From Perognathus longimembris pacificus (lineage: Eukaryota; Chordata; Mammalia; Rodentia; Heteromyidae), in contig NC_063176.1 of NCBI RefSeq assembly GCF_023159225.1, positions 36,884,786 to 36,948,785 of the forward strand: a DNA stretch of 64,000 bases, given 5' to 3'. Shown in pieces: positions 34,049 through 47,117 of the stretch. Numbering within the stretch: position 1 is the first letter of the stretch; each line of letters starts with the position of its first letter. The notes beneath the pieces were generated by a model. The model was not told where the DNA came from and ran no database searches. It saw nothing but the letters and a program-made list of their open reading frames with translations. Position numbers and translations under genes: made by a program.

Positions 34049-37000
34049 ATGGACATTCTTACTAGGGTGAGGTGGAATCTCATTGTTGTTTTTATTTGCA
34101 TTTCTTTTATGGACAGTGATGTAGAGCACTTTTTCATATGTCTCTTGGCCACTCTCATTTCCTCATCAGAGAAGTCTCTTTGCAAGTCTTCCACTTGTTG
34201 AGGGGGCTGTTGGTTCTTTGAGGTTTTGTTTTGGAGGAATTTAATTTTTTTAGTTCTGCATATATTTTACATATGAGGCCTGTGTTCGTTGTATGGCCAG
34301 TGTTATACGGCCGGTAAAGATCTTTTCACAATCTGTGGCCTTTCTGTTTATTGTGAAAGCTATGTCCTTTGCCCTACAGAAGCTCTGCAGTTTGATTCAG
34401 TCCCATTTTTCCAACCTTTCTTTGATCTGTAGCATTTCTTTATTAAGAAAGTTTCAGCCTTTATTAAGGAAGTTTCGTCCTGTGCCAAGGAGCCCAAGTG
34501 TTTCTCCAATTCCTTCTTGCAGTGTTTTCAGGGTATCTGTTTTTATTTTAAGGTCTTTGTTGATCCATTTGGAATTGATTATGGTGCAGGGTGAAATATA
34601 AGGTTCTAGTTTTAGTTTGTTGCCAATGTCAAACCAGTTTTGCCAGCACCATTTGTTAAAGAGGCTATCTTTTATCTTTCTTCCATCCTATTTATTTAGC
34701 TCCTTTATCAAAGATTAAATGGGCAAAAAAAAAAAGATTAAATAGGCATAGTTCTGCGGATTCATTTCTGGGTCCTCAGTTCTATTCCCTTGGTCTTCAG
34801 GCCTGTTCCTGTGCCAATACCAAGCTGTTTCTATTATTATAGCTTTATAATACAGCTTGAAGTTGGGTATTGTAATTCCGCCAGCACTGTTCTTTCTGCT
34901 TACAATTGTTTTCCCTATTCTGGGTCTTTTATTGTTCCATATGAATTTCTGGATTGCTTCCTCTATTTTATGAAAAAATGGTTTTGGGATATTAATGGGT
35001 ATTGCATTGAATTTGTAGATAACCCTTGGCGATATTGACATTTTGACAATATTGATCCTCCCAATCTAGGACCATGGGAGGTTTTTCCATTTCCTTAGTT
35101 CTGCCTTAATTTCATTTTCCATGTTTTTAAAGTTCTCATCATAGAGGTCTTTCACTTCTTTGGTTAAGGTTATTCCTAGGTTTTTTATGTTTTTTGAGGC
35201 TATTGCAAAAGGAGTTGCTTTACTGATTTTGGCCTCAGTCTTTAGGTCATTGGCATATAGAAAAACCATTTATTTTTGAGGGTTTATTTTATATCCTGCT
35301 ACTTTGCCAAAGTTTTGGATCAGCTCTAGTAGCTTAGGAGAAGAGTCTATGGAGTTCTTTAGGTATAGGATCATGTCTTCTGCGAAGAGAGAAAGTTTAA
35401 CTTCATCTTTTCCTATTTGGATCCCTTTATTTTCTTCTTGCCTAATTGCCTTGGCTAGGAATTCTAATACTATGTTGAGGAGAGGAGAGAGAGTAGACAT
35501 CCCTGTCTTGCTCCTGATTTTAAAGGGAATGGCTTTAGCTTTTCATCGTTTATAATTATGCTTGTTGTTCATTTGTCATAGACTGCCTTTATTGTATTCA
35601 GGTTGTATTCAGGAATGTTCCCTGGAATCCCAGTTTTTCCAGGGCTTTTATCATAAATGAGTGCTGGATTTTACCAAACGCCTTTTCCGCATCTAGGGAT
35701 ATAACCATGTGATTCTTTACCTTGCTCCGGTTGATGTGGTGGATTACATTAATTGACTTGCATATATGGAACCAACTTTGCATCCCCGGGATGAATCCAG
35801 TTTGATCATGGTGTATGATTTTTTTTTTTTTTTGAGGACCTGTTGAAGTCCATTGGCCAGAATTTTGTTGAGAATTTTTGCATCAATGGTCATCAGGGAA
35901 ATCAGTCTATACTTCCCTTTCCTTGATGAGTCCCTGCCTGGTTTGGGGATGAGGGTTATACTGGCATCACAGAATGTGTTTGGTAGTGAACTTTCTCTTT
36001 CAATTTCATTGAAGAGTTTGAGAAATATTGGTATGAGTTCTGTTTTGAAGGGCTTGTAGAATTCTGCTGTGAATCTGTCTGGACCTGGGCTTTTCTTGGA
36101 CAGGAGATCTCATTGCAGTTTCTATTTCAATGCTGGATATGGGTCTGTTTAGAAGGTTTAAATCTTCATGGTTGAGTTTGGGGATATCAAATTTTGCTAG
36201 GAAATCATCCATTTCTTCCAGGTACTCGAATTTGTTGGCATAAGGTTTGCAAAATAGTCCCTTATTGCATGGTGATATTACCTGTTTCATCTCTGATCTT
36301 GTTTATTTGGGTGTGCTGCCTTCGTTTTGAGGCAGATTTGCTAGGGGTCTGTCTATCTTGTTAATTTTTTCAAAGACCCAACTCTTCATTTTGTTGATTT
36401 TTTTTTTTTGCCTCTAAGTCATTCAATTCTGATTTGATTTTAATTATTTGCTTCTGTCTACTGGCTTATGGTTTGGCTTGGTGTTCTCTTTTGAGGAGCT
36501 TAAGGTACTTCTTTCAGTTGTTGAATTGCTGTTTCTCCAGTTTGTTGATGTAGGCACGCAGATATAAATTTTACTCTGAGTACTGCCTTTGCTGTGTCCC
36601 AAAGGAGCTCGTACTTTGTGTGCTCATCTTGGTTTATTTCCATAAACATTTGAATTTCTGTTCTAATTTCTTCAGTGACTCACTGATGGTTCAAGCAATG
36701 TGTTGTTTAGTCTCCATGAATTATAGGATTTTTTGTGGTGGCTGTTTGAGTTGAACTCTCTAATTTTATTCCATTGTGGTCTGAGAGAATGCAGCAAATG
36801 ATTTCAATACTTCTGAATTTGTACAGATTTGCTTTGTGCCCTAAAATGTGATCTATTTTGGAGAATGTTCCATGTGCTTCCGAGAAGAATGTATATTCTG
36901 GTGTTGCTGGGTGGAATATTCTGTAGATATCAGTTAAATCCGGTTGGTTTATGCAGTTGTTTAGTTTTGAAAGTTTCTGTGCTCAGTTTTTGGCATGTTG

Positions 37001-37368
37001 ATATGTCAAGAGGTGACAGTGGAGTGTTAAAGTCTCCAACTATCAATATGCTTGGATTTATGAGTGTTTTTAGTCAGTAGTGTTTGTTTGATGAAGTTGG
37101 GTGACTCTTTGTTTGGTGTGTTGATGTTGGTGTGTTGATGGTTATATCCTTCTGTAGGAGAGATCCCTTTATTAGTATGTAGTAACCTTCTTTGTCTCTT
37201 CTTACTATTTTTAATTTGAAGTCGATTTTTCCTGATACTAGGATTGCAACTCCAGCCTACTTTGGGGGCCATTTGTTTGAGAGATTTTATTCTATCCTTT
37301 CACTTTTAGAAAATGTTTCCTTTTGCTGGCCACCTTACAAGTCTATGTCGCTTCATTGGAGAGTTTAG

Positions 37369-38394
37369 TGTAAGGACTAAGCTGAGAACCTGAGTGACTA
37401 AATATAGTACGTTTCAATGTTAAAGTTATAACAGCTTCTAAACCCTGGTGATGACTCCATGCTAGAGGGCTGCACCCATGAAACCATTTTCTTGTAGTTT
37501 AATATTTTAAAATATAGGGAGCCCTTGTTCCCCTCAATACCTAGGTAGCAACCATGGTAACAGACAGTAAAGAAATGATCATAGTCATAGACTATAGAAA
37601 AAACCATAATAGTAGTAGAAATGCCATGTTAACTATTGGGTTGATTTACTTATGATAGAATACTGTATTGTTCTGGCTTGCCCATTGTTGCTTAGTGGTA
37701 ATGGGAAACATGATAGCACTTCTTAAAATAAAGTTGGTATTAGGTCAGCCTAATGACAGAATTCCGCTTCTGTAAATGACTTGCTTAACCCATTTGTGAC
37801 TTGCTCTACCCCCTGCATTAACCCTTGCATCAGTGCTACATGACTACCTGCTGTCAGTTCTTGATACCGAGGCCAGTTCCCAATATCAAAGCCAAAATAG
37901 GTATCTGTAAGGGTAGATAGCCAATCAGGAAAACCCACTCTGGAATTTTCCATGTGTGAACCAATGGTGTTAAAGGGTAGCTGTTGGCAATACCAGCTTT
38001 GCATTTCTTTGCTTTAAAAGTAGCCTGTGAGGGCTGGGGATATAGCCTAGCGGCAAGAGTGCCAGCCTCGGATACAGGAGGCCCTAGGTTCGATTCCCCA
38101 GCACCACATATACAGAAAACGGCCAGAAGCGGCGCTGTGGCTCAAGTGGCAGAGTGCTAGCCTTGAGCGGGAAGAAGCCAGGGACAGTGCTCAGGCCCTG
38201 AGTCCAAGGCCCAGGACTGGCCAAAAAAAAAAAAAAAAAAAAAAAAGTAGCCTGTGAGATCAGGGAAGAGTCATTCTCATTCTCCAAGGAGGCCGCCATG
38301 AGCCCCTCAGCTAGTGATCTGGATGCTTGACACAAAATAAACTTTGTTACACTTTCACATTGGGTCAGTCATGTTCCTTTGATCACGGACCCCA
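37369..38394 (+). mobile_element. Solo LTR inserted in the L1 ORF2 start, itself holding a SINE
   Basis: The L1 sequence breaks at TTGGAGAGTTTAG and resumes at AGTTTTAGTCCATTAATATTGAG; the second L1 copy (61.1 kb) is uninterrupted at this point. The insert begins TGTAAGGACT, ends GGACCCCA, has AATAAA at 38336-38341 and is about 810 bases once its internal SINE is removed. The flanking AGTTTAG/AGTTTTAG is a near target-site duplication. Orientation is judged from the AATAAA. Confidence 0.8.
38032..38246 (+). mobile_element. IDL-Geo SINE inside the solo LTR
   Basis: Complete dimer with a long A tail; AAAAGTAGCCTGTGA flanks both ends. Third layer of a nest: SINE in LTR in L1. Confidence 0.96.
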
Positions 38395-38518
38395 AGTTTT
38401 AGTCCATTAATATTGAGAGTTAAGATTGAGAGGTGATTGTTCCTTTCATTATAGCTATCTTGGTAAGGGCTGTGTCTTCCCAATTCTTGCTCTAATAACC
38501 TGGTTTTCTATTTACTGT

Positions 38519-39681
38519 TCATTTATCTATCTGTATGTGATCTTGATGATTTTCCATGTGTAGGACATCTTTGAGGATTTTCTGTAATGCTAGTTTGGTG
38601 GAGCTATATTGTTTCAGTTTTTCTTTACTGTGGAAGATCCTTATTTGACCTTTGGCTAAGAATGAGAGTTTAGCTGGGTACAGTATTCTTGGTTGGAAAT
38701 TATTCTTCTTTAGGGTGTGGCATACCTCATTCCAGGCTCTCCTTGCTTTCTTGGATTCTGCTGAGAAATATGGAGTCATTCTGATTGGTTTTCCTTTATA
38801 TGTGATTGTTTTCTTCTCCCTAGAAGCTTTAAGGATTCTTTCCTTGGTCTCTATTGATCCTGTTCGGGTTACATTGTGTTAGTGGGATGTCCTACTCTGG
38901 TCTGGGCTGTTTGGGTTCTAAATGCATCTTGTATCTGAATAGGCCTATCCTTCTGGGTATTTGGGACGGTCTCTGCTAGTATTCTGTTAAATAAATTGCC
39001 TATTCCGTTAACTTCTTTCTCTAGATATTCCTCAATACTTATTAGGCTTAAATTAGGCTTCCTGATTGTATCTTGGAGCTCCTGAAGTGAGTGTTTTGCT
39101 TATTGGATTGGTGTTGTTTTGTTTTTTGTTTTTCTGTTGGTGTTCTTTCTCCATAAAGTCTAGGGAATCTTCAGTTCCTGAGATTCAATCCTCCGCATCA
39201 TCCAGTCTGCTCTGTAGGCTTGCTATCTTATTTCCCTTTCTTCCAACTGGTCTTTCTTCATAGCTTTCTTGTCTTTGCTATAAATTTCTCTGTCATCCTG
39301 CATGGACTTCTTTACGTCATTAATTTGGTTCTGAATGCTGTCTCTCAAATCTTTTAGCTGAGTAATTATCTTTTCATAGGACTCGTTTTCCTTCTGTTGG
39401 AGTTAGTTTAACTTTCTATTTGTGGAAGCCATGAATTCCTCTATTAATTTACAGTTGGCCTTATTGTGTTCACATATTAATCTTTGGCTCGCCTCCTCAC
39501 TCTCTAGAATACTTATCTGAAGAGATTCAAACTTTGCATTTATCATTTTTATCAGCAGAGTTTGTAGAGCATTTTGAGGATTCTCCTCTAGGTCGTTGGT
39601 TGGCTGCTCTGTTTCCTGCTTATTTTGGGTGGGAGATGAGATTCTCGGACTTGCCATCTTTCTTGTGCTTCTTCTACCCAT
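38519..39681 (-). pseudogene. L1 ORF1 remnant
   Basis: Starts MGRRSTRKM and reads intact to a stop at about 39403. After further breaks it gives the C-terminal domain block with NFQPRILYPAKLSF and HSKEKLKQYSS, typical of the L1 RNA-binding protein. Inactivated by stops. Confidence 0.85.
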
Positions 39682-41112
39682 TTGGATTGGGAATGCCAAT
39701 CTATAAGCACCTGTGAGTACCGTTTAAGACCCAAAGCAAACCTTACCAAGCCCTGTTGTATAAATCTTAGAGGTTCACAATCATATAGAGATAACTTCTC
39801 TCTCTCTTTTGTATATAAAAGCAGATTTGGTGACCCCACAGAATATAATTTTAAGATAAAAGCCAACCCTGAGCCCTGCATTCAGTAGCTAATTATGTAC
39901 AGTTATAACCATGAACACCTTGCGTTTGGTTCTTTTTGGACTGATGGGATTGCTTTATGCACCCCTTTGACTCACTCAGATTAAACAATGATAACCTCTA
40001 TCTAGCCTAAAAATAACCAGGGATCAATGGAGTCTGGAGGTCCTGGAAGTAAATTTAGGAGGGTAAGTTAGGAGTAGTGAAGAGAATGGAGTAAAAGGAA
40101 TGAGGAATGATGTTTTTTATTTAGTTTCAGTGAAGCTGAAATGTGCAAAATTGTAGAATAGGAAGAAAGAACAAGATTAAAATGATATATGACAGAGACT
40201 CAACAAAAAACAGCAAAGGTATTAAATCAAATGGAAGTAATTTTAAAGAAAAAATGTGAGAAGAGAAACAAGTAAAAAAATACAGAAAAACAAAATAAGA
40301 AGAGAATAGAAACAACAACAAGCAAACAAATGAAGAAAAAAGGAGTCTTAGTTGTTTGGGTAGGCTCTTTCCAGCCTCTGGTTTCCCTGTGATGGTCTAT
40401 TGTCTGTTTTCCTGAAGGTTGGCTGGTTTGATTTGCTTTCAGTTTGCAGGGGGTGAGTCTGTTCTGACTTTCCTTCCCAGTTAGTTAAATCCTAGCACTG
40501 TGTGGTTTGCACAGCTTATAGGTAGGAGTTGGGTGGGGAGACCTTCTCCTGAGTGGAGCTGGCTCTCACTGTTCAGTTACCATTGCCCTTTTCATCCATG
40601 GCCCCTTTGTCCTCGCTTTCCCCTTGCTTGCTTTATTTCCAGTCTGCTCTGGCCCAGTCTATGCTAGAGTCAAAGGTGGCACTTCACTCTGGTGGTGGGG
40701 GAAGGGCTACCTTCCATGTGCTGTTCTGTGGGCAATAGTGAGAATGTCTTTCATGGGGTACTCACACTTTGTCTGGAATTTTGGCCCATCTGTCATCATC
40801 CTGTGATCTGGGTCTGTCTGCCGCCCGTCTGGAGGATTTCTTCCTGGTCGCCACTGTGTACTGTAGGTGTGTGGAGTGCTGGGCGCTCCGCTGGTGCCAG
40901 TGTGGAGGTGGGTGCAGCCCGGAGCTCAAATCTGTTTTCTCAAGATAGCTGCCTAGATTTTTCCTTTCTGGCCAGAATCTCTACACTGTTTTAACTTACT
41001 TGGGCTGTCTTTCTAGGAGTTAAAGTATCTCTGGAGTAGTACACCTGGGTTCTTGGATGGAGCTTAGATAGGGATCTGCTACTGCTCCACCATTTGCCCA
41101 GAACTCTCTCTA

Positions 41113-43390
41113 GTACATTGATTTTTTTTTATCCCATCTTACTCAAAAAAGGTAGAAGGATTGTGGTCCAAACTGGCCTACTCATAAACATAAAACTCTA
41201 TTCTAAAAATGACTATAGCAAAAAGGGCTGGGAGTATGGCTCAACTGGTAGAGTGCCTACCTAGTATGCATGAGGCTCTGAGTTTGAATCCTAGAACACA
41301 CAGAAGGGACAAGAGGGAGGGAAAAGAAGGAAGGAAAGGAAGAGGGAAGGAAGGAGGGTGAGTTCTGATATAACCACATGCTAGAATGATGTCATGTATT
41401 AAAGATGTTACAGATATTTTATATGCAATGATATGATATATCAAAATGTAATTTATAAAATGTGGGATTAAGGTTAGAACACATGCAAAACTTTTGTTTG
41501 TCATATCTATTGGCCCATTGTTTCAAAGCAGTAAGTGTCTGATTTTAAAACATAATATAGGAATAGGAGAATTCAAACTTTATTTTTCTCAGCATTTTAT
41601 CTACTATATTCTCCAGTCGCATAAATCAAAGAGCTATTGTTGAGCATTTTTTATTATCTTTCTAAGTTTTAATTACTAATAGAATCTTTCATCCCCATCT
41701 ACAGTGTGTTTGTTGTGTGTTTATTGTGTGTGTGATTCGTGCTTGTCAGGGTGAGTTTAATTTTGAGTTCACAAATCTGAATGCACAATAATAGTATCTG
41801 GAAGACTCTTTAGAATAAGAGTCTGCCTGTAAGACTAAGGTTCAGAACTGAGAAGTTTGCTTGGTTTTGTGCTGGTATGGGCTTGAACTCAGGGCATTGC
41901 CCTGAGCTTTTTTTGTGTGTGGACAGCACTTTACAACTTGAACCGTACCCCCACTTCCAATTATTTGGTAGTTAACAACATAAAATTGTTGCAGACTTTC
42001 CTGTCTGGGCTTGCTTTGAAGGGTGATCTTCAGATCTCAAGCTCTTGAGTAGCTAAGGTTTACAAGCATGAGCCACCTCCAGCGACAAATTTCTTTGAAA
42101 AAAAATGTTTCACGGAGAAACGGGGGAAATTGAAGGAAGTGGTGACATTGTTCAAAAGAGAAATATAAGCATTCCCTGAATTATGAAATGGTAACCTCTC
42201 TGTACAACACCTTAATAACAGTGAAATTATATGTAAAATGCCTTGTCTGGCATTTAAAAGCCACCAAAACAAGCTATTTGCTTTTGTTTTTAACAAACAT
42301 TTTTACTCCTTTATGAATTTGACATCTTAAGCTAGATTCTTGGTGGCTTAAACCTGTTATCCTAGCTACTCAGGAGGTTGAGTTCAAAGCAAGCCTACCT
42401 AGGCAAGTCTGTGAGGTCAGAGGCAGAGACAGGGGCCTTCACCCTTTCTGACCAAGTCAGCACTGTCCTTCATGTTCATGGGTCTCAAAAAATGTAAGTT
42501 GGCTAGGCATTTGGTGGCTCACACCTGTAATCCTAGTTACTCAGGAGCCTGAGATCTGAGAGTTAAGGTTGAAAGCCAGCCCCTTCAAGAAAGTGTGTGA
42601 GACTCTTATGGACAATTAAGCACCAAAAAGCTGGAGGTACAGATGGGGTTCATGTCATAAAGTGCCAGCCTTGCGTATAACTAAGGAAAAGCATGAGGAA
42701 CTGAGTTGCAGCCCCAGTACTAGCCTCCCCCGCCAAAAAAAATTCACATATTTAAAAAACAAAGCGAAAAATTTGTGTGTCTTTGCTCTGTAAATAATTT
42801 AACATTTTGCTATTTTAGCAGTGTTTATTTCTAGAATATAAAAACAAAGTTGTAATTCTGAAACATATCAGCCACAGTATTTTAATTATGTATGCTTAAG
42901 AAAACAGTATTTTCATAGTATGTTCTTACATCTAGCACACATACATATTTCTTTGGCTGGGCCAAAAAAATTCTTTTTTTTCAAAAATATTATTCTTGTT
43001 ACTATACAAGTTAGTATTTCATTATGGTTCATATGGTATGTGCAATATCTCTGGTTTCTCTTACTTTAAAATACCAGTCCTGTGCCTTTCCATAAGGTTG
43101 CCTTTTTACTTGGACAATTCTAAATCAGTTGTTTGATAAGCTATTCCATATATTGTATTTGCCTAGTTATTTCCTCATGAGGCCTTTAAATCCTTTATTT
43201 TCTTACTATGACTTTTAACTGATTTCTCTAATTCCCTATGTTTTCTGTCAATTTTAAAGTAGGCCTAGAGCTACAAGTCCATTACAGTAGCCCTTCGCCC
43301 TAGTGACTGATGAGCTCAGCAAAGGAGATGAGTCCTATTTGAGATGTGCCATAAGTGTAAAATACTCAACTTACTCTGTCTTAGTATTTA
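41113..43390. other. Intergenic with ID and B1-dID-like SINEs
   Basis: ID monomer at 41225-41312 (+) followed by a purine-rich (GGAA)n tract to 41358. B1-dID-like copies at about 41855-42085 (-), 42335-42430 (+, truncated) and 42500-42735 (+). The stretch 42740-43390 is AT-rich and unassigned. I searched here for the missing SPINK2 exon and found none. Confidence 0.65.
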
Positions 43391-44100
43391 AAAAATAGAA
43401 CCAGGTGCTGGTGGCTTATGCCTGTAATCCTAACTAATCAGGAGACTGAGATCTGAGGATCAAGGTTCAAAGCTGATCTGTGCAGACAAGCCCATGAGAT
43501 TCTTCAAGTAGCCACACACACAAAAATCCAGGCATGGAAGTTTGGCTTGAGTGGTAGAGTACCATCTTTTACTATCAGCATACACACAAAGAAAGAAAAT
43601 AGAAAAATACGTGGTTTAGTGTTAAGTTTTTTGTTTGTTTGTTTTGTGTGGCTTCAACTCGGCCTGGGTGCTGTCTCTGAGCTCTTTTGTCCAAAGCTAG
43701 TGCTCTACCACTTTGAGAATGTGTTGTGTCTTTAAAAGTATGATAGAATGAAGAGTATATATTTAACTCTAGGATTTTGTCTGTTCTTTTGTGTTAATGG
43801 GGGTTAAACCCAGGATGTTTCATTAGCCTGGCAAGTACTTTGTCACTGAGCTATATCCCATCCCCCAAACATCTTTTTGAATTTTCCCTACATCTATAAG
43901 TAGGACGGGAAGAGAACAGTTTATTACAGTGTATTAGAATGTTTCAGAATTTTATTTATTAATCTAGTCAGATGAAGTCATATTCTGGAAACATATGTTG
44001 TTAGAAAGTGATAAGATTTCTTTTTTTTCATAGGAGGAGAAAGAGACAGGCTTTCCCTCTCTATATAGCTGGGGAGGGGAAGGGATTGTCCTGCAGCATA
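43391..44100. other. SINE remnants and unassigned sequence
   Basis: Two truncated B1-dID-like pieces at about 43395-43560 (+) and 43640-43715 (-). A pyrimidine run followed by CATAG at 44018-44033 resembles a splice acceptor but no convincing exon follows. Confidence 0.5.
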
Positions 44101-44368
44101 ACCCTGGAAGCTTAAAGGTGAGGCCTTGGACATCAACAAATTCATCAGGGACATTGGTTCAACCAAAGGGAGTTCCTGTGGTTTGAAGACTCCCCTCAGT
44201 TCCTCTGCTCCCATCTGGCATGCTACATTTCACACTAGCGATATCTATCATGCTAAGTCAGAATTGTTAAAATTTTGTTGGAAGGCTATGAGTAACTTAG
44301 GGACTTTATCAGTGAGTAATGTGAAGAACTTAACCACTGAAGAAATCAGTCCTCAATTGCAGTGCTGA
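44101..44368 (+). other. Unidentified 89-codon open frame, possible pseudogene
   Basis: Open from after a stop at 44098 to TGA at 44366-44368, with a fairly protein-like composition (KGEALDINKFIRDIGS ... LTTEEISPQLQC). It lacks an early ATG. About 190-260 bases further on are ATTTTAATAAATTTC and A-rich sequence that could be an old polyadenylation region, so a processed pseudogene is one reading. I do not recognise a parent protein. Confidence 0.25.
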
Positions 44369-46344
44369 TTTAGGATCAGCTTTCATATCTTGTCTACAAA
44401 GCCTCCTTTTGTAGGCCAGGCTCTTTAACTTGAACCAAAACAATACTATGACAAAAATGACCTTATAATAGGAGTTCCAGATCCATCCACAAAGTATTTT
44501 TGCTTATGATGGAATAAAGTGTGCCAGCCAATACAAACCCAGAATTTTTACCTGTGTTTTGACCATGTAAAAATTTTAATCATAATTGGAAATTTTAATA
44601 AATTTCTTAAAAATTAAAATATTTTCAAATTATCATGCACACGTCTAGTTAGGCAGTGGAAGTGATGCATAGAAGCTCTCTATCACATCTGTACTGTTGG
44701 CACTTAGATGTGTGTGTACGTGTGCCAGTGTGGGGTTTCAACTCAGGGCTTATGAGCTGTCCCCTGTCCATTTCTTTGACTCAGGGTTAGCGCTCTACAA
44801 CTTGATCCACATCTTCCAGCTTTCTGGGTTTAGTTGGACATAAGATTCCCTCTCTTTCCTCCCCAAGCTGGTTTGAAACTGTGATCCTCAGATCTCAGCA
44901 TTCTAAGTAGCAAGGATTGCAGGGTCACTTACATTTAAATGACATCTGCTCACAGTTTCCCTGTCCTTGTTTGGTGAAAATACATCTCCCCAACATCAGT
45001 GGTAAGAGAACAATGTCACAGTTGTCAGGATTCTCCCATGCCAAAAAATGTACTTAATTGAAGTACTCACATAAACGTTTAGGAGTTGTTGAAAAGACTG
45101 TATTTCTTTAGTGGCATTTTGGGAAAAGTGAATCAAATATTCAAAGCATTCTAGATAAAGAGCATGAAGTAAGATCTGTTTTCCTACAACCAGTATTTAT
45201 GAATAGAACAGCACTTTTTGTGTCATTAATGTAGCCTACTTGATACCGTTTGAAGGTACAGATGCCAAGAACTATCGTCTGTGTAGTAATCACTGAATTC
45301 TAAAATTCTGTTTTCCTGAGCATTTTCAGTTTTTCCTTAACAGCAGTCACCTTTGAGCCATATCCGTTGGTACCACAGGTTCTACTGTAGGCCTATTACT
45401 TTTAAGGAACATAATTTTAGGTTTTAAAAACCCAAAAAAGATAATAGTCATAATAATTCTCTGATGTTTTTCTCCCAGACTCCCATATTGAATTATTGGT
45501 TTAATATTTTATCAGCATACTTATATGCCATAAGTTTTTGTGGTTTGTTTTTTCTTGTGCTCATACTGAGGCTTGAAATCAGTACCTTTCCATCTCACTG
45601 AAGGCAGACATTAATGGATCATGTCTGTAATTCTAGCTACTTAGGAGGCTGAGATCTGAGCATCACGGTTCAAAGACAGCCTGGGCAGGAAAGTTCATGA
45701 GACTCTTCAATTCACGACCAAAACAACAGAAGTGGAGCATGGCTTGAGTGGTAGGCACCAGCGTTGAATAAAAAAAGCACAAGGATAGTTCCCAAGCCCT
45801 TAGTTTAATTTCCACTTCCTTCACATGCATGCACACACACACACATGCATTGTTCCTGAAAGCACTGTGGTCCTTTTTATGTGCCCCTGAAGCCCACTTG
45901 GTTTTCTTTTTCATTCAGTTGAGGATGTTTCCACAAGGGCAGCAGAGCAGTGGCTTTTACCTGCGCTGTGGCTGCCCATGATTCCCCTGTGATGACCTAG
46001 GTCTGCTTTCATGAGCAGTGGGTACCTGGGAAAGCCCCACAGAGCACATGGATGGAGACATGAGGAGTCATGCATTCAGGAGCTTCTTCAGTCCATCTTC
46101 CTCCTGCCAAGGGTCTTTCTCTCTGTGGGGAGAGTTCCTTTTCTTACCAAGTAAAGCTAAAACATTTCATGGCTTTTGTGGGTGTTTTCACATGCTAATA
46201 AGGCTTTTGTAAAATATCATCCTTATAAACCTGCTCTTTTCTTTGTCATTAGTCAGTTTGTTGACAGCCTTCACTATGCTGAGAAAAAAAGAAATGGAAT
46301 GTCCTAGATGTTATCATGGTATATTTATAGATGTAGATCAGGAT
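44369..46344. other. Intergenic with two B1-dID-like SINEs
   Basis: Elements at about 44720-44940 (-) and 45600-45830 (+); (AC)n near 45831-45846. The remainder is unassigned. Confidence 0.55.
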
Positions 46345-46530
46345 TTTTTCTTTTTTGCCAGTCCTGAGCACTGTCCCTGGCTGCTTCTTGCTCAAGGCTA
46401 GCACTCTACCACTTGAGCCTGAGTGCCACTTAGAGCTTTTTCTGTTCACATGGTGCTGAGGTCTCGAACCCAGGGCTTCATGCATGCCAGGCAAGCACTC
46501 TAATGCTAAGCCACATTTTCAGCCTCTGTA
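46345..46530 (-). mobile_element. IDL-Geo SINE, inverted, diverged
   Basis: TTTTTTGCCAGTCCTGAGCACTG through CATGGTGCTGAGGTCTCGAACCC to AAGCCACATTTTCAGCC. A short deletion after GCCAGTCCTG removes part of the Geo end. Confidence 0.88.
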
Positions 46531-47117
46531 GGGTTGAATTATGGACAGTCTTTAGTGAACCTATTTCTATGGTATCAATGAGTTTTTAAATATAATAAAC
46601 CAAAGATATCATCAAGTACTTTATCTAAATAAAACAGAAACTGAGAGCACATTACATTTTTCAGTTTTACTCAGAATTTTCTACTGATTTGGCAAACAAG
46701 ACATTTTAAATGCCATAGCCTATTAATTTCATTTGTAGGAAAAATAATGACAAAAAGCAATGTACCTAAAGATGTAAACCGTCCCCTCTGATATTTAATA
46801 TGTTTAGAGTTAATTTTAATGAAGGTATTGGCTACCTCTTGGGAGAAATACCAAGATACGAGTTCTATTGTCTGCCATTAACTGGATTAAATTAGTAAGA
46901 AAGATACCGTTTACAGTAACAATTATGACATATAGAACAGTGTGTGGCCAACACACTGGTGTTGTTGCATAGTTAGATACTTTTAATGTAATGTTGTAGA
47001 ATTTTAATAAATTTCTTCAAGCACAAGGAGAAAGTTTGGGAAATGATACAGTTTTCCACGGAGCAGAGAAAATACCAGGTGGTCTTCAACAGATGCATTC
47101 ATTTATCTTTTCTTCTT
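46531..47117. other. Intergenic, no element recognised
   Basis: AT-rich unique sequence without a reading frame of note. Confidence 0.5.

Larger units (their letters stand above)
32857..41112 (-). mobile_element. LINE-1 with 5' region, ORF1 and ORF2, interrupted by an LTR and a SINE
   Basis: The + strand starts with the T-rich complement of the 3' tail and TATTGTCAAAGTGATGTACAG. The minus strand then reads, from its 5' end, a GC-richer 5' region (about 39.7-41.11 kb), ORF1 (39681 to about 38519) and ORF2 (about 38500 to 33400). ORF2 shows the endonuclease start LTLNING, a reverse-transcriptase block ([15 protein letters not shown]), FAEDMILY and the terminal Cys motif CWRGCGQKGTLLHCWWEC. Frames are broken at many points and FAED replaces the catalytic FADD, so it is dead. 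The insertions are listed separately. Confidence 0.95.

Noticed and set aside
45600..45640. Possible SPINK2 last exon (GAAGGCAGACATTAATGG followed by TGT and a stop)
   Set aside because: The sequence from ATTAATGG on is the start of a B1-dID-like SINE (CATGTCTGTAATTCTAGCTAC), there is no proper acceptor, and the frame does not match the Kazal C-terminus.
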